DNA of 64,000 nucleotides from Lophius americanus (lineage: Eukaryota; Chordata; Actinopteri; Lophiiformes; Lophiidae): contig JBBDHG010000014.1 in NCBI GenBank assembly GCA_037951165.1, positions 23,395,001 to 23,459,000 of the forward strand, read 5' to 3'. The position numbers were made by a program, and so were the translations under genes. The first letter of the stretch is position 1. The number at the start of each line of letters is the position of its first letter. This document shows, piece by piece, positions 37,060-47,599 of this stretch. Under the pieces are notes generated by a model. It was not told the origin of the DNA and did not search any database. It saw only the letters and a program-made list of their open reading frames with translations.

Positions 37060-37260
37060 TAACCACAAAATACATGTATATGTGATAACATTGTGAAATT
37101 AATTCTCTACATTTGACCCATCCTTGAGGAGCAGAGCAAATTTGGGTTCAGGGTCTCGCTCAAGGACCTCACAGCTTGTAGAATACAAGGGCTGGGGATC
37201 GAGCCGCCTGCCTTCAGGCTGGGGGACAACCACTCAACCCACTAAACTACAGCCGCCCCA
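37060..37260 (-). mobile_element. tRNA-derived SINE (minus)
   Basis: On the minus strand: GGGGCGGCTGTAGTTTAGTG (A-box region), B-box-like GGCTCGATCCC (37,195-37,205), and tail CTCAAGGATGGGTCAAATGT. Same family as the copy at 24.69 kb. Confidence 0.75.
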
Positions 37261-37264
37261 CTAT

Positions 37265-37468
37265 TGTCTCAAAACCATCTGAAAACAAACAAACACAGAG
37301 GGGCTTAACAGGAGTGTCAGCTATTTTATTTCTTCTAATGTGACTTAAATGATTGACGGTTTATCAAAGTAGTTTACGGTTACATTGCTGTTCTTCCCTC
37401 ATTTGAATTCAGCCAGGACTGGAATAAAGACGTGACTCCTCTCTTTTATAAGATAACTGGTCAGACTA
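37265..37468. other. Short unclassified gap
   Basis: Nothing recognised. Confidence 0.5.
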
Positions 37469-37469
37469 T

Positions 37470-38065
37470 CTTAGGATGTTTTGACCCCCGGATGACCTGC
37501 TCAACTGTTTGGTTGAGCACATTATGAGTTTCTATATCTTATTCTAAATGAAAACACTGAACCTGTTTAGAAGTAATTTATAAATTGCCAGTATCAGCAT
37601 GTTTATGCTAAAGAGTAAGGTGCCATGGATGGAACCCTGAGGGACACCGCAGGTCAATGGGGCCACTGAGGAGTAGGTATTAAGCATGGCTAGTGAGAAA
37701 GTCCTATTCGAAAAGTAAGATTTTATTGGGCATATTATAGCATGTGAGGACTTAGTAAACAGAATTATGTGACTTGATGCAACCAAAGAAAGTCAAATAA
37801 GGGTCAAAAACGCGCTTTTCCAAAAGGTTGGATTGAAATGATTTTCCATGAAATACAAAATGTCATCATGGAATAATTTTATTAGTCAGAATAATTTTTT
37901 TTACTGTTGACAAAAACGCTTAACCGAACAATTTGTCCTTTCAAGGTGAATTCAGACGGTCTGCGATATTAAACTAATAGATGGCACAATGATAAAAAAT
38001 ATGTAAATAAACAATTTTTACACATTTCCTTTTGTTGGCGAGAACATTAAAGTGTTAAAGATAAT
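37470..38065 (-). mobile_element. Family B (L2/CR1-like) copy, near full length
   Basis: Left end GATGACCTGCTCAACTGTTT (37,491 on) with a TGCTCAAC/GTTGAGCA hairpin. The minus-strand frame 37,544-37,786 encodes SYFSNRTFSLAM then TCGVPQGSIHGTLLFSINML. Right end GGCGAGAACATTAAAGTGTT (38,038 on). Reverse transcriptase fragment only, no catalytic motif. Confidence 0.65.
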
Positions 38066-38249
38066 GCCCGTCATTACTGCATTACTAGTCATTGTCGGTT
38101 CACAAACCTGTTGCATTTTTCAAATCCAGATCTCCACATCCAAGGATGAACTCCTTAGACGGCTGTGGTGGGCAGGCCTACTAACCAGTCCAGACCCGCA
38201 CACCCAACAACACCTGCACTTCTGGAGATGCTCTGACCTTGTAATCTAG

Positions 38250-38430
38250 CCGTCAAAATTTGGCCAATATAAAAACTGTCGCTGTCTTTAATCTTGACCA
38301 AATTTGCTGCTTCCAACACATCAACTTCAGGGAAAACGGGTCCATTGATACCTGAAAATAAATCCCAGGGAATCAATGTTATTGTGATTCCACCTGTCAG
38401 TGGTTGTATTGTTACGGCTTATATGTGTAA
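38250..38430. mobile_element. Repeat family C fragment
   Basis: CTGCTTCCAACACATCAACT, GAATCAATGTTATTGTGATT and CACCTGTCAGTGGTTGTATT are successive blocks of the family with CACCGATCAGCC ends seen at 54.6 kb. Confidence 0.5.
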
Positions 38431-38434
38431 TTTC

Positions 38435-38658
38435 CTAGGGTTAGGGTTAACCCTTATCACTGGGAATATGTCTTACTTAGTATTAAAAAAAATATTATTC
38501 TTATCTATTTTCCTTCACACATATTTGTAAATTGTGTGATTTGTATTTTCCCATATTATTTATATATTCTCCGACATGTTAGACATATTTTGTACCGTCT
38601 TTCTTTGTCTGCTTCTGTCGCACTGATACTTGTTCTAAGTGGGATCAAAAAAGTCTAA
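38435..38658 (+). mobile_element. LINE 3' UTR leading into a (TCTA)n tail
   Basis: AT-rich sequence ending AGTGGGATCAAAAAAGTCTA just before the (TCTA)n array, like the GGGATCAATAAAG-(TCTA)n tail of fish LINEs. Confidence 0.45.
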
Positions 38659-38659
38659 T

Positions 38660-38768
<109 letters not shown>

Positions 38769-38769
38769 T

Positions 38770-39120
38770 ATCTCTGAATTGTCTGTGTATATTTGAATAA
38801 CGGACTGAAGTAAAAATCAGTCATAATGCTACAGTATTTCTCTGAATCTATGCTCTTTTTGTGAGATTTAACTGAATGTTGGAGTGGAACGTCTGAGGGC
38901 TCTGATCCTCAACTGAACTATTTTTGACGGTTTGAGTTAGATGGCCCAACTGAAAAAAAATTCAAACCACTCCATCCTGCTTCCTGGTCTCTGCAAGGCT
39001 TTCCAACGCACGTTTCCTTTATTGTAAACAACAATGAAGTGTGATATTTGAAAAAAACAGATGCGCTACCGGTGAACCAGGAGCCACCAATCATTTGAAG
39101 TCTGCACCCGGAGCGGCGTT
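38770..39120. other. Gap between the LINE tail and the pcdh17 promoter region
   Basis: No gene. CpG density starts to rise from about 39,060. Confidence 0.5.
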
Positions 39121-39125
39121 TGAAT

Positions 39126-39160
39126 CCCGCCCCCTCTCCCCTCCTCTTCACTCTGATTGG
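39126..39160 (+). promoter_or_regulatory. Promoter elements: GC box plus inverted CCAAT box
   Basis: CCCGCCCCC at 39,126-39,134 fits an Sp1/KLF GC box and ATTGG at 39,156-39,160 an inverted CCAAT (NF-Y) box, 22 bp apart. They sit where the GC content rises, about 1.8 kb before the pcdh17 start codon. I see no convincing TATA box, in keeping with a CpG-type developmental promoter. Confidence 0.4.
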
Positions 39161-39169
39161 CTGCTGGGC

Positions 39170-39889
39170 GAGAGGCGACAACGCTTAATGCACCATGCGG
39201 TGTCCGGAGTTCAGTCAGACAGAGGAACCGCTCAATGTTCGTAGGGCTGCCCTACGTGCGGGAAATACTGAAGAACGACTTTGAGTCTGTATTGAACGAA
39301 ATCCATCTGTTTCTGACGGCTGCAGGGAGACTTGTGTCAGAATGCTGTCTTGTTGCTGACCGCCCCCCCACCCTCCGCTCTCTCTCAACAGCTGTCTCTC
39401 CCTCCGTGGGCTCTGACGGGGACGGTGGACAAGGACAAGATGTCACAGCGGGAATAAGTCACTCAGCACAAGGGGAAAAAAAGACAACACCAAAAAAAAA
39501 AACACTGATCGCCATCCAATTTGGATTTACCTTACACCACATCTGGATTCTTCCCCCCCCTCCCGCTCACACCATAGAGTATTTCTCCTTGTTGAGCAAA
39601 GGTGACTCACTGCAGGCAGGAGGCGAGCCGCTGCATCCTAATCAGACAGCGGAGATGACTTCGGCTCATTGACATTACAGTCAGACTTTTCTGGAGCGCT
39701 TTTTTTATTTCCACTGCGCTGCACTGTGGTCTCTGCGCGCACAGGCTCTCCGTGGCTTCTCCGAGCAGACAGACGATAACGGGTTGGAATCTGCTCAAGT
39801 GCTTTGGGGATGAAACTCTCCGCAAACCCTGCTGGAACTGTTTTGATTTTTACTGTTATATTTTTGGACTAATCCAAGAGTTCCCTTTG
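39170..39889 (+). other. pcdh17: Candidate noncoding first exon of pcdh17
   Basis: A locally GC- and CpG-richer block ending in TTTG|GTAAGT at 39,889/39,890, a near-consensus donor. It would pair with the acceptor at 40,641 to remove a 752-bp leader intron. The left edge (transcription start) cannot be placed; the position given only follows the CCAAT box. Apparent ORFs here (for example 39,157-39,672) overlap on both strands and have low-complexity content, so I treat the block as untranslated. Confidence 0.42.
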
Positions 39890-40641
39890 GTAAGTTTGCG
39901 TTTGCGTCTTTATGATGTCTGTGTGTCTTTTGCGGTTTAAATCCTCACTGGAGAGACAGTATTTTTTTTTTTATGCTCATTTCCAAACGAATGTTTTCAT
40001 GTTCGTGCAGCGGATGCAACAGCTTGACCGTTGATTCTTGCACGGAGGGAGAGAGAGAGAGAGAGAGTGGGAGAGGCAGAGAGGCAGATGAAAGAATTAC
40101 ACGGCTGTGCTAAGATGTTGACAGCTCATTTCCGAATTTTTATAAGGCTCATTGTGAATATCCGGATTATGCGGATTGGTTAATGCGTGTAAGAGGCTCA
40201 TTTTATACACACTTATTCAAATAGCCCCCCCACAATAGACCATCTTCAGCTGTACGCCTCTTACCATATTAGTAAAGTTGCCTCAATGCTTTTTCAGTCA
40301 GCATTCTCATAATGTGTGAAATTCTCATTATTGCGCTGTGGTCAAGTCATGCATTGCATATTTGTTTGTAATAATGCATGGGGTATATAAGATAGAAAAA
40401 CAATCATCATATCCTATCAGGGATGGTGCTCAGTGTCTTCCCAAGGTTAACTAATTGACAAGCTTCCCCCATAATTGTGGATATGAATTACACATGAGCC
40501 CCCGTTTCGTTTTTAGCTCAGTGGTGGATCCGATGTCTTACTCGCAGAATGTCTGTAATGTATAATAACATATTCCTATTTTTGGTGACTGATTGCCATA
40601 CATGCATTATAACATGCATATTTTTCTGCTTTCTTTTTCAG
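39890..40641 (+). other. Candidate 752-bp intron in the pcdh17 leader
   Basis: Begins GTAAGT and ends TTTCTTTTTCAG. Contains a (GA)n run at 40,046-40,067 and otherwise AT-rich sequence with no recognisable mobile element. Confidence 0.42.
40046..40067 (+). repeat. (GA)n microsatellite
   Basis: About 11 GA units followed by a purine-rich tail; it sits in the proposed leader intron. Confidence 0.9.
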
Positions 40642-40705
40642 GTTGTATTAGGGAACACCGACAAAGACTATTCTGTTTGGACACTTGATCGTGATTATTG
40701 TTTAG

Positions 40706-40738
40706 ATGAGTCTAGGCACTCAGCTGAATATAAATTAG
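40706..40738 (+). other. Upstream ORF 1 in the pcdh17 leader (10 codons)
   Basis: ATG at 40,706 followed by MSLGTQLNIN and TAG. The start context is weak (T at -3, A at +4). It matters only if the leader is spliced or started as proposed. Confidence 0.35.
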
Positions 40739-40826
40739 GTGTTCGACTCCACCGACTGCTGGAAGAGGCAAAGGAAAAGAGAGAAATAGCAAAGACAATC
40801 TGCCAGGACAACTGACGAGACCCTAT

Positions 40827-40910
40827 ATGATGAACAGAACTCTTCATTTGATCTTAAATAATAGAAATACCAAATCGGAACAAAATATCAACAGGTTAAA
40901 GGAGGCTTGA
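40827..40910 (+). other. Upstream ORF 2 in the pcdh17 leader (27 codons)
   Basis: Opens with two consecutive ATGs (the second at 40,830 with A at -3) and ends at TGA 40,908-40,910, 34 nt before the main start codon. Peptide starts MMNRTLHLIL. Its position allows reinitiation control of pcdh17 translation. Confidence 0.4.
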
Positions 40911-40944
40911 ATCGAGATATTGCAGCAGCTTTTACAGAGTGGGG

Positions 40945-43440
40945 ATGCATCTTTCTATTTTCTTTTTCCTCCTCCTATGGGCTCATGCCCTGACATTGAA
41001 AAACTTGAATTACTCTGTCCCAGAGGAACAAGGTCCGGGCACAGTGATTGGGAACATTGCCAAAGATGCCAGACTTGGATCTGAACAGACAGGACAGGGA
41101 GGACAGGTTAAGAAAGCCAACTTCAGGGTCCTGGAGAACTCCGCTCCTCATCTAATTGACGTGGACCCCCAAAGTGGGCTGTTATACACAAAACAGCGCA
41201 TTGACAGGGAAACATTGTGTAGGAGGAACCCCAAATGCCAGCTCTCCATGGAGGTCTTTGCAAATGACAAGGAGATTTGCATGATCAAGGTAGATATTCA
41301 GGATATTAATGACAACTCACCTGTTTTCCCCTCGGATCAGATTGATATTGACATTTCTGAGAATGCCGTGCCAGGGACTCGCTTCCCCTTAACAAGCGCA
41401 CATGACCCAGATGCGGGCGAAAACGGTCTCAAAACGTATCAAATAACACGCGACGACTACAATCTTTTTTCCTTGGAGGTCAAATCCCGTGGGGACGGGA
41501 CTAAATTCCCAGAATTAGTTATTCAACGACCACTTGACCGCGAAGAACGAAGCCATCACACGCTTATTTTGTCAGCCACTGATGGGGGGGAATATCCTAG
41601 GTCAGGTACCATGCAAATAAATGTTAAAGTAATTGATTCCAATGATAACAGCCCTGTGTTTGATCAGCCCACTTATATTGTTGAAATTCCTGAAAATTCG
41701 CCACCTGGTAAAGTCCTGATCGATTTAAACGCCACTGATCCCGATGAGGGCAACAATGGACAAGTAGTTTATTCTTTTAGCGGCTATGCCCCCGAGAGAA
41801 TCCGGGAGCTTTTCTCTATAGACTCAAGAACAGGGGTCATAAAAATTCAGGGTGAAATTGACTATGAAGAAAGCCCAGTTATTGAGATTGACATCCAGGC
41901 AAAGGATCTTGGTCCCAATCCAATCCCTGGCCATTGTAAAGTTACCGTTAAAGTGCTTGACAGGAATGATAACTGGCCATCTATAGGCTTCGTGTCTGTG
42001 AGACAGGGAGCCATCAGTGAGGCAGCACCTCCAGGCACTGTCATTGCTCTGGTGCGTGTTACAGACAAGGACTCCGGGAGAAATGGGCAGCTTCAGTGCA
42101 GAGTTCTGGGCAATGTTCCTTTCAAACTTGAGGAGAACTATGATAACTTCTATACCGTGGTGACAGACAGACCGTTGGACAGAGAGGTGCAGGATGAGTA
42201 CAATGTCACCATTGTAGCCAAAGATAATGGTATTCCACCTTTGAACTCCACAAAGTCCTTCACTGTAAAGATTCTGGATGAGAATGACAATGTTCCCCGC
42301 TTCACCAAGTCAGTTTACCTTCTTCAGATACCCGAGAACAACATCCCAGGAGAGTACCTTGGGTCAGTTCTGGCACATGATCCAGATCTCGGTCAGAACG
42401 GCACAGTGTACTACAGTATAATCAATTCAAATGTTAGCGGGGGTGATGTCAACACCTACGTCAATGTGAATGCCGCAAATGGAGCCATCTACGCCGTGCG
42501 GTCTTTCAACTACGAGCAGATAAAGTACTTTGACTTTAAGGTTCTTGCGAAAGATGCTGGATCCCCTCACTTGGAGAGCAATGCAACGGTGCGGATCAGT
42601 GTCCTCGATGTCAACGACAACATCCCGGTCATAGTCTTGCCTATACTCCTGAACGACACAGCTGAAATCCATGTTCCACGCAATGTGGGCGTTGGCTACA
42701 TTGTCACCACAGTGAGGGCTGTAGACAATGATTATGGTGAAAGTGGGAGACTCACCTATGAGATCTCAGATGGCAATGACGAACACTTCTTTGAGATTGA
42801 TCTGGTGACCGGCGAGGTGCGAACAGCCCACCCATTCTGGGATGACGTGAGCCCCATGGTTGAACTGATCATCCGAGTATCAGACCACGGCAAGCCCACT
42901 CTCACTGCTGCAGCTAGGCTCATCATCAAGGCCTCTGACGGACGTCCACCTGATGGACTACCTCGCACAAAGGACAATCAGAACTGGGACAAGTCCCTGC
43001 CTCTTATCGTAACCCTAAGCATCATATCCATCATGCTTCTGGCTGCTATGGTTACCATAGCAATCAAGTGCAAGCGGGAAAACAAGGAAATTCGTACCTA
43101 TAATTGTCGCATTGCAGAATACTCACACCCTCAGCTGGGGAAAGGCAAGAAGAAGAAGATTAACAAGAACGACATCATGCTGGTGCAAAGCGAGGTGGAG
43201 GAGCGAGATGCCATGAATGTGATGAATGTGGTAAGCAGCCCTTCCTTGGCCACCTCTCCCATGTACTTTGACTACCAGACACGCCTGCCACTCAGCTCAC
43301 CAAGGTCAGAGGTCATGTACCTCAAACCCACTGCCAATAACCTCAGCGTGCCCCAAGGCCACGTGGGATGCCACACCAGCTTCACAGGTCCAGTCACCAG
43401 CACTACAGACACACCTACTAACCGCATGTCCATCATACAG
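40945..43440 (+). CDS. pcdh17: Protocadherin-17, first coding exon (residues 1-832)
   Basis: Homophilic calcium-dependent adhesion protein of neurons; in vertebrates protocadherin-17 acts in axon fasciculation and synapse organisation. The sequence shows a hydrophobic signal peptide (about residues 1-17), six cadherin repeats with calcium-linker motifs DINDNSP (120-126), DSNDNSP (231-237), DRNDNWP (339-345), DENDNVP (445-451) and DVNDNIP (555-561), a membrane span at about 685-708, and a basic stretch KGKKKKINKND in the tail. Eight NxS/T sites lie outside the cell (N22, 262, 420, 434, 485, 496, 546, 570). The start is the ATG at 40,945: an in-frame GTG lies just upstream, but MHLSI...LLWAHALTLKNL lines up with the N-terminus of mammalian PCDH17 as I remember it. 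G at -3 gives an adequate start context. The exon is 832 whole codons and ends CAG|GTAAGG, phase 0. Delta-2 assignment rests on the tail NKNDIMLVQSEVEER and LATSPMYFDYQTRLPLSSP; other delta-2 members differ there. Confidence 0.97.
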
Positions 43441-43560
43441 GTAAGGGATATTGCACCCTCCTCTGTCACTGTTATGCCATTAGTTTCACATCACAACCCT
43501 GAGAATGTACGCATTCCCTACATCAATGCCCCTTATTTTATAAAGGAAAGAAAAAGATGA
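43441..43560 (+). other. Intron-retention extension of the pcdh17 ORF
   Basis: Immediately after the donor at 43,441 the reading frame stays open for 39 codons and stops at TGA (43,558-43,560). A transcript not spliced here would give an 871-residue protein whose tail starts VRDIAPSSVTV and ends YFIKERKR. Short isoforms ending in the intron after the large exon are known for other delta-2 protocadherins. Possible polyadenylation signals follow: ATTAAA at 43,631 and AATAAA at 43,844. An open run of this length is not rare by chance, so this is only a possibility. Confidence 0.3.
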
Positions 43561-45540
43561 TGGGGACAGACAGAGGCAGAGAGGCCTCGGCGCACAGAGT
43601 GGAGAGCTGTGAGGGAGAGCATTAGAAAGGATTAAACACTCATTCTGATGTTCTCGTAGAACAAAGCCTGTGACATCAACACAAATCAGTTCCGCTTGAA
43701 ATATGTCATGGCCAACTGTTGAAATCAGTTTTGACACAGAAATCGTTCATTAATCAGTCAATCGCTGTCATTCCATTCCTGAGGAGGGACGAGTTTATCC
43801 TGTAGCTGAGCTAGTAGAAGCACTGTGGTGTTTTTTTTTTAGGAATAAATTTCATTTTATATTCCCTGACTATCCCACATTTTCATGTCTGAATCCATTT
43901 GAATCAACTATACTAGTGCACAATGTATTAATAGGTATAACTTTACATATTAAACATACATTTGCTCCATATAGAAACAATATGTGCTTATTTCCTGTTT
44001 CAAGCATGTCACTCATAAAATTTTACAGCTCCTCGTAGTTAATTCGAATGGTTTTAATTCCTAGAGATTAGCGGATTGCACCTCTTTCAAAGCCTCTCTA
44101 TACGTCTTTATGTGGAGTACTTGGATGCATAAACCCCTAACGTGATAACTTCTCTGTGTCTTTTGGCCTTAAGCCCATTAAAAGTCTGTCGTGTCAGACG
44201 AGGATTAAGGCTCGGTTAAGACAGTGGTACCTCATGCCGGGGGTGATGCGTTGTTGCAGCAGCAAAGTTGTTGAAAAATAAAAAATGAATGCTCTGAGTA
44301 CAGTGAGACCTGAGGTAGTTTTATCATTAGGCAAAAGTTTTACCGCTCCCATCCCCGTGCACTATTAGCCTCTCCATTAGTTCAATGATTACTTTTCCAT
44401 CGCACTATTTGTACTGGATGGGAATGTGACGATGACTGTTATCAAAAGTGACATGTCTCACCACTGAGGATGGCCTCTTTCTGTTGTCCACACCTTCAGT
44501 TCGTACCAGGCTTCTATTATGAAGCCCAGCTGCATAGAGCAAGGGTCAGTACAAAGGCTATTAAGGCTTCCCAATCAGAGGGACGGGAAAAATCGGTGGC
44601 CAATTTTACAGGCTATTTCACTGTTAATGCAGTGATGTATTAGATCTTTTTGTCCCATGGTTAAAAAAGGGAAACAAGCAGAAGCGGCACCAACGCATTC
44701 CTCGGCGTCTTGTTTACGGCGCGTCCCCCTGACGCATCAGACGTGCGGGGTGCCTTATTGTATTATTCAATAGAAACCTGTGTAGAGGGAGATGGCCTGA
44801 GGCATTACATTTCTTCAGAAGCTCCACAGAAGCGTATCACTTTCCTCCCTCCTCTCTGCTCTTACCTTCGCTCTCTGTTTGTGTGGACAGTAAGTAACCT
44901 GAGTCTTAGAAAAGTGGCCATGGGGAAAATGTCAGGAAACATCGACAGAAATCCCCTTCCATCGATCCCAAGGCCTCGAAGCCTATCTGTCACTACATTT
45001 GGAATGGTAGGGGGAGGATGCATTTGAAAATAAATAAAAGAGATGGACAAAGCAGCGGAGAGTATTGCTTGCTCAGTCAGATTCCTAAAGGCACCTTAGT
45101 GCCATTGTCTCCAACTGCACCCAGGACAACTTGAACTGCTTGAAACTCCCAGAATCTTTCGGCACTGCTTCTGGCCTTAATGATGTTTTATAGTGATGCA
45201 CTGGCAGACAGGCTAGGCTTGGTCCCTGGCTGGGAAAGGGAATAATATGAACATGTCAGCTGAGCTCTGTTGGCCTTATCATTGTCACCACTGCTGCTGC
45301 TCCCGGCCCAGTGGAAAACTTCCTTCATTTCTAAGGAGAATTCCTAGGATAAGGAGATGCATGATCCGTAATGATGCCTAATTCCGCTTAATGCGTTGAA
45401 GGGAATTGAATCACGGTTAAACCCAAACTCCTTCGAAATTCCTGAATGCACATGAAGAATGGATTTCAGTAATTCGCTCCAAAAAGTAAGCCTGCGCCCA
45501 CACTTTCTTGAATATGTTTGATGATTCTGTCCCACATGAT
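43561..45540. other. Intron 1, proximal segment without recognisable repeats
   Basis: Holds possible poly(A) signals at 43,631 and 43,844, an AT-rich block with TAATT and GGATTA homeobox-like sites at 44,030-44,260, and a small CpG cluster at 44,690-44,770 followed by a GTAAGT at about 44,889. The 105-codon ORF at 44,710-45,027 has no recognisable domain and I do not treat it as coding. Confidence 0.4.
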
Positions 45541-45559
45541 GTTTAGCTTCAGCCGCGCT

Positions 45560-46190
45560 GCCAGGCTTGTGCCATCTTTATAAGTTCCTCTGCCGCCTTC
45601 TTGCTATTTTTCTCCAGGCTGGCTTCATTGTTTACAAACATCTGAAGACACCTGTGTGATTACTTTTAATTGGCCCATAATTTATCATATTGAATTGTTT
45701 TGATTAGTTTTGACTGTTGTGATTTGATTGGCCGTGAAACAGTAATTAAGCCGAATCTTTTCTCCTTGGGAGACTATCCGTGTTAATAAGATGCAGGTAG
45801 TACGAAGGCAAAAAGGGAGACTGGATGGCTGTGAGAGCAGCCTTTAGGTGGCGGCATTCTGCCTTGTGCAGGTTTGCATTAGGTTGAGGGGTCTTTGCTC
45901 CATTGGTCACCTTTTAAAGGGGCTCCAGTGTCTGCCATGAATATGTAACAAACAGAATAAACAACGTTTTTATTCCTCTAAAGATTGATTTACAATTATT
46001 TTTATCGCCACCGAGTAAACACGGAATCCTTCAAATTTAAAATATCCGCACAATTACAATTCCTATTAACTAGGAGAGCAAGACAGATCCGTCTTCACAA
46101 TGTAAGAAAAAAAAGTGAGGCCTCTGAATGGGTTCTTGGAATGACTGGCAGCCAAAAAGCTATTGAGCGATTTTAAAGGAAGCTTATTTG
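45560..46190. other. Candidate conserved noncoding block in intron 1
   Basis: Dense with developmental factor-like sites: TGTTTACAAACA (forkhead-like, near 45,630), TTTTAATTGG, TGATTGGCC (PBX/NF-Y-like) and AGTAATTAAG (homeodomain-like). No low-complexity or transposon signature. Proposed from composition only. Confidence 0.25.
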
Positions 46191-47590
46191 ACTGTGATCA
46201 TTTAAGCAGTGTGTATATAATATATGAGATAGAAATTTCACTCCTTTGATCCATTTAGGTTGATCATGCGCACGCCAACAATGTAGCTGGAGCAGATGTC
46301 AGAAAAGAATCCTTCCAGGATTGGTCTTACTCTGCATAATTTAGAGGCATTTTGTGTGTGCGTCTATTGGTAACATCATTGTGTATTTGAGGCATATGAT
46401 TTAAGCCTTTTGCTGGCAGACTCTGTCACAGAGCGGCTCTCTTTCACGAGCGGTACACTCTTCCATTTGTTCAAAACCTAGAAAAATCCTTCCTCCAAGA
46501 AAGACACACACACATATACACACAATCAAAAACACAAACAACCATGCACACAGATGCACAAGTAACTGGGCTTGGACTGTTTATACAGGTCCACCAACGG
46601 TCTTATCCAAGTCTTTGTTGTTTATGGCATTGAAATTACTCCTACACCTCGGTGGCAACTGATAAAATGAGTAGAAAGCTGTTTTTTTGTGCGTTTTTTT
46701 CCCTCTCTTCTTCATCTGTAGATAACTGCTTTACTCTGGAGCCCTCCATAGAATGGGTTTGAATGTACTCAAGCTAGAAGCTCAATAAGTAATTCCTAGA
46801 ACAGTTCATTGTGGGAAATTTGTGTACTTTTGATGCCCACCTGGCAAGATTTGTTGTATTTGAGCTTTCCAGTATGTACATGAATATAAAATATCAGCAT
46901 ACCTCAGGGTGTATCTTTATATTTCCTCAAATAAACCTGCTGCTACTGTACATACCATTACACGCTGAGATTGTGAATTATTAATAGGCAGTTTTATTTT
47001 TCTTCCCAAGGCTTATATGATAGAGGAAGTACTTTCTGACTGCAGAATGTTGCTCAGGGGAACAGCACTAAATAATGTCAACTCTATAACAAAATCTGGA
47101 AATTTGGATACGTGGAGTTTTTCGTTCATTACTGTAACTGTTTCAGTACAATTTCATCACATTGTCTTGAAGCTGTAGCAAACACACAGCACAGAACAGC
47201 AAGTATTTCAGCATCCTCTTTCATTAATAAATCATACTGTTAAACAAAACAGAGGGAATAGGTAGATGTTAATGATAAACATTAGCGGTCATCTGTCAAC
47301 ATATTTACGAACATGTCGGTGAAGGAGGGCAGAATGCTGGCTAATCTTTGTTAAACTCATACCGACATTCTGGCATGAGCGGAATTTCATATTTTTGGCA
47401 CTTTCCTTGTCGCTGTATGTAACGTAAGGAAGCGTGAGAGAAAGCGAACATGGCCGTGGTCGATTCTAAAGTAGCCCATTGGAAATTTTATTTAAATTTT
47501 GAAATCTGGTAGTAAATAATCATTTGTAATATCTTCATGTATTCAATTTTCATTATTTCTTTTGCCACTATTTCCGCGAAAGACATGGGA
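46191..47590. other. Intron 1 segment, nothing recognised
   Basis: Contains an irregular (AC)n tract at about 46,505-46,560. No coding signal, no recognisable mobile element. Confidence 0.5.
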
Positions 47591-47599
47591 TAAGGCTAA

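Larger units (their letters stand above)
40642..40944 (+). other. pcdh17: pcdh17 5' untranslated leader, proximal part
   Basis: The sequence from a strong acceptor (pyrimidine-rich stretch ending TTTTTCAG at 40,641) to the start codon. It holds two upstream ORFs annotated separately and stops in all frames before the main ATG. The acceptor is inferred from sequence alone. If it is not used, the leader simply runs continuously from the promoter region. Confidence 0.55.

Noticed and set aside
39157..39672. 171-codon ORF upstream of pcdh17
   Set aside because: Low-complexity content and overlapping ORFs on the other strand; the block is better explained as promoter and untranslated exon.
40549..40815. 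88-codon ORF overlapping the leader acceptor
   Set aside because: It spans the pyrimidine tract and splice acceptor and has no recognisable product.
40939..40944. GTG at 40,939 as start of the pcdh17 ORF
   Set aside because: Vertebrate initiation at GTG is rare. The ATG at 40,945 aligns with the known N-terminus and begins the signal peptide.
44710..45027. 105-codon ORF in intron 1 as an extra pcdh17 exon
   Set aside because: No acceptor in a suitable place, no similarity to the protocadherin tail, and the exon 1-exon 2 junction already reproduces the expected protein.
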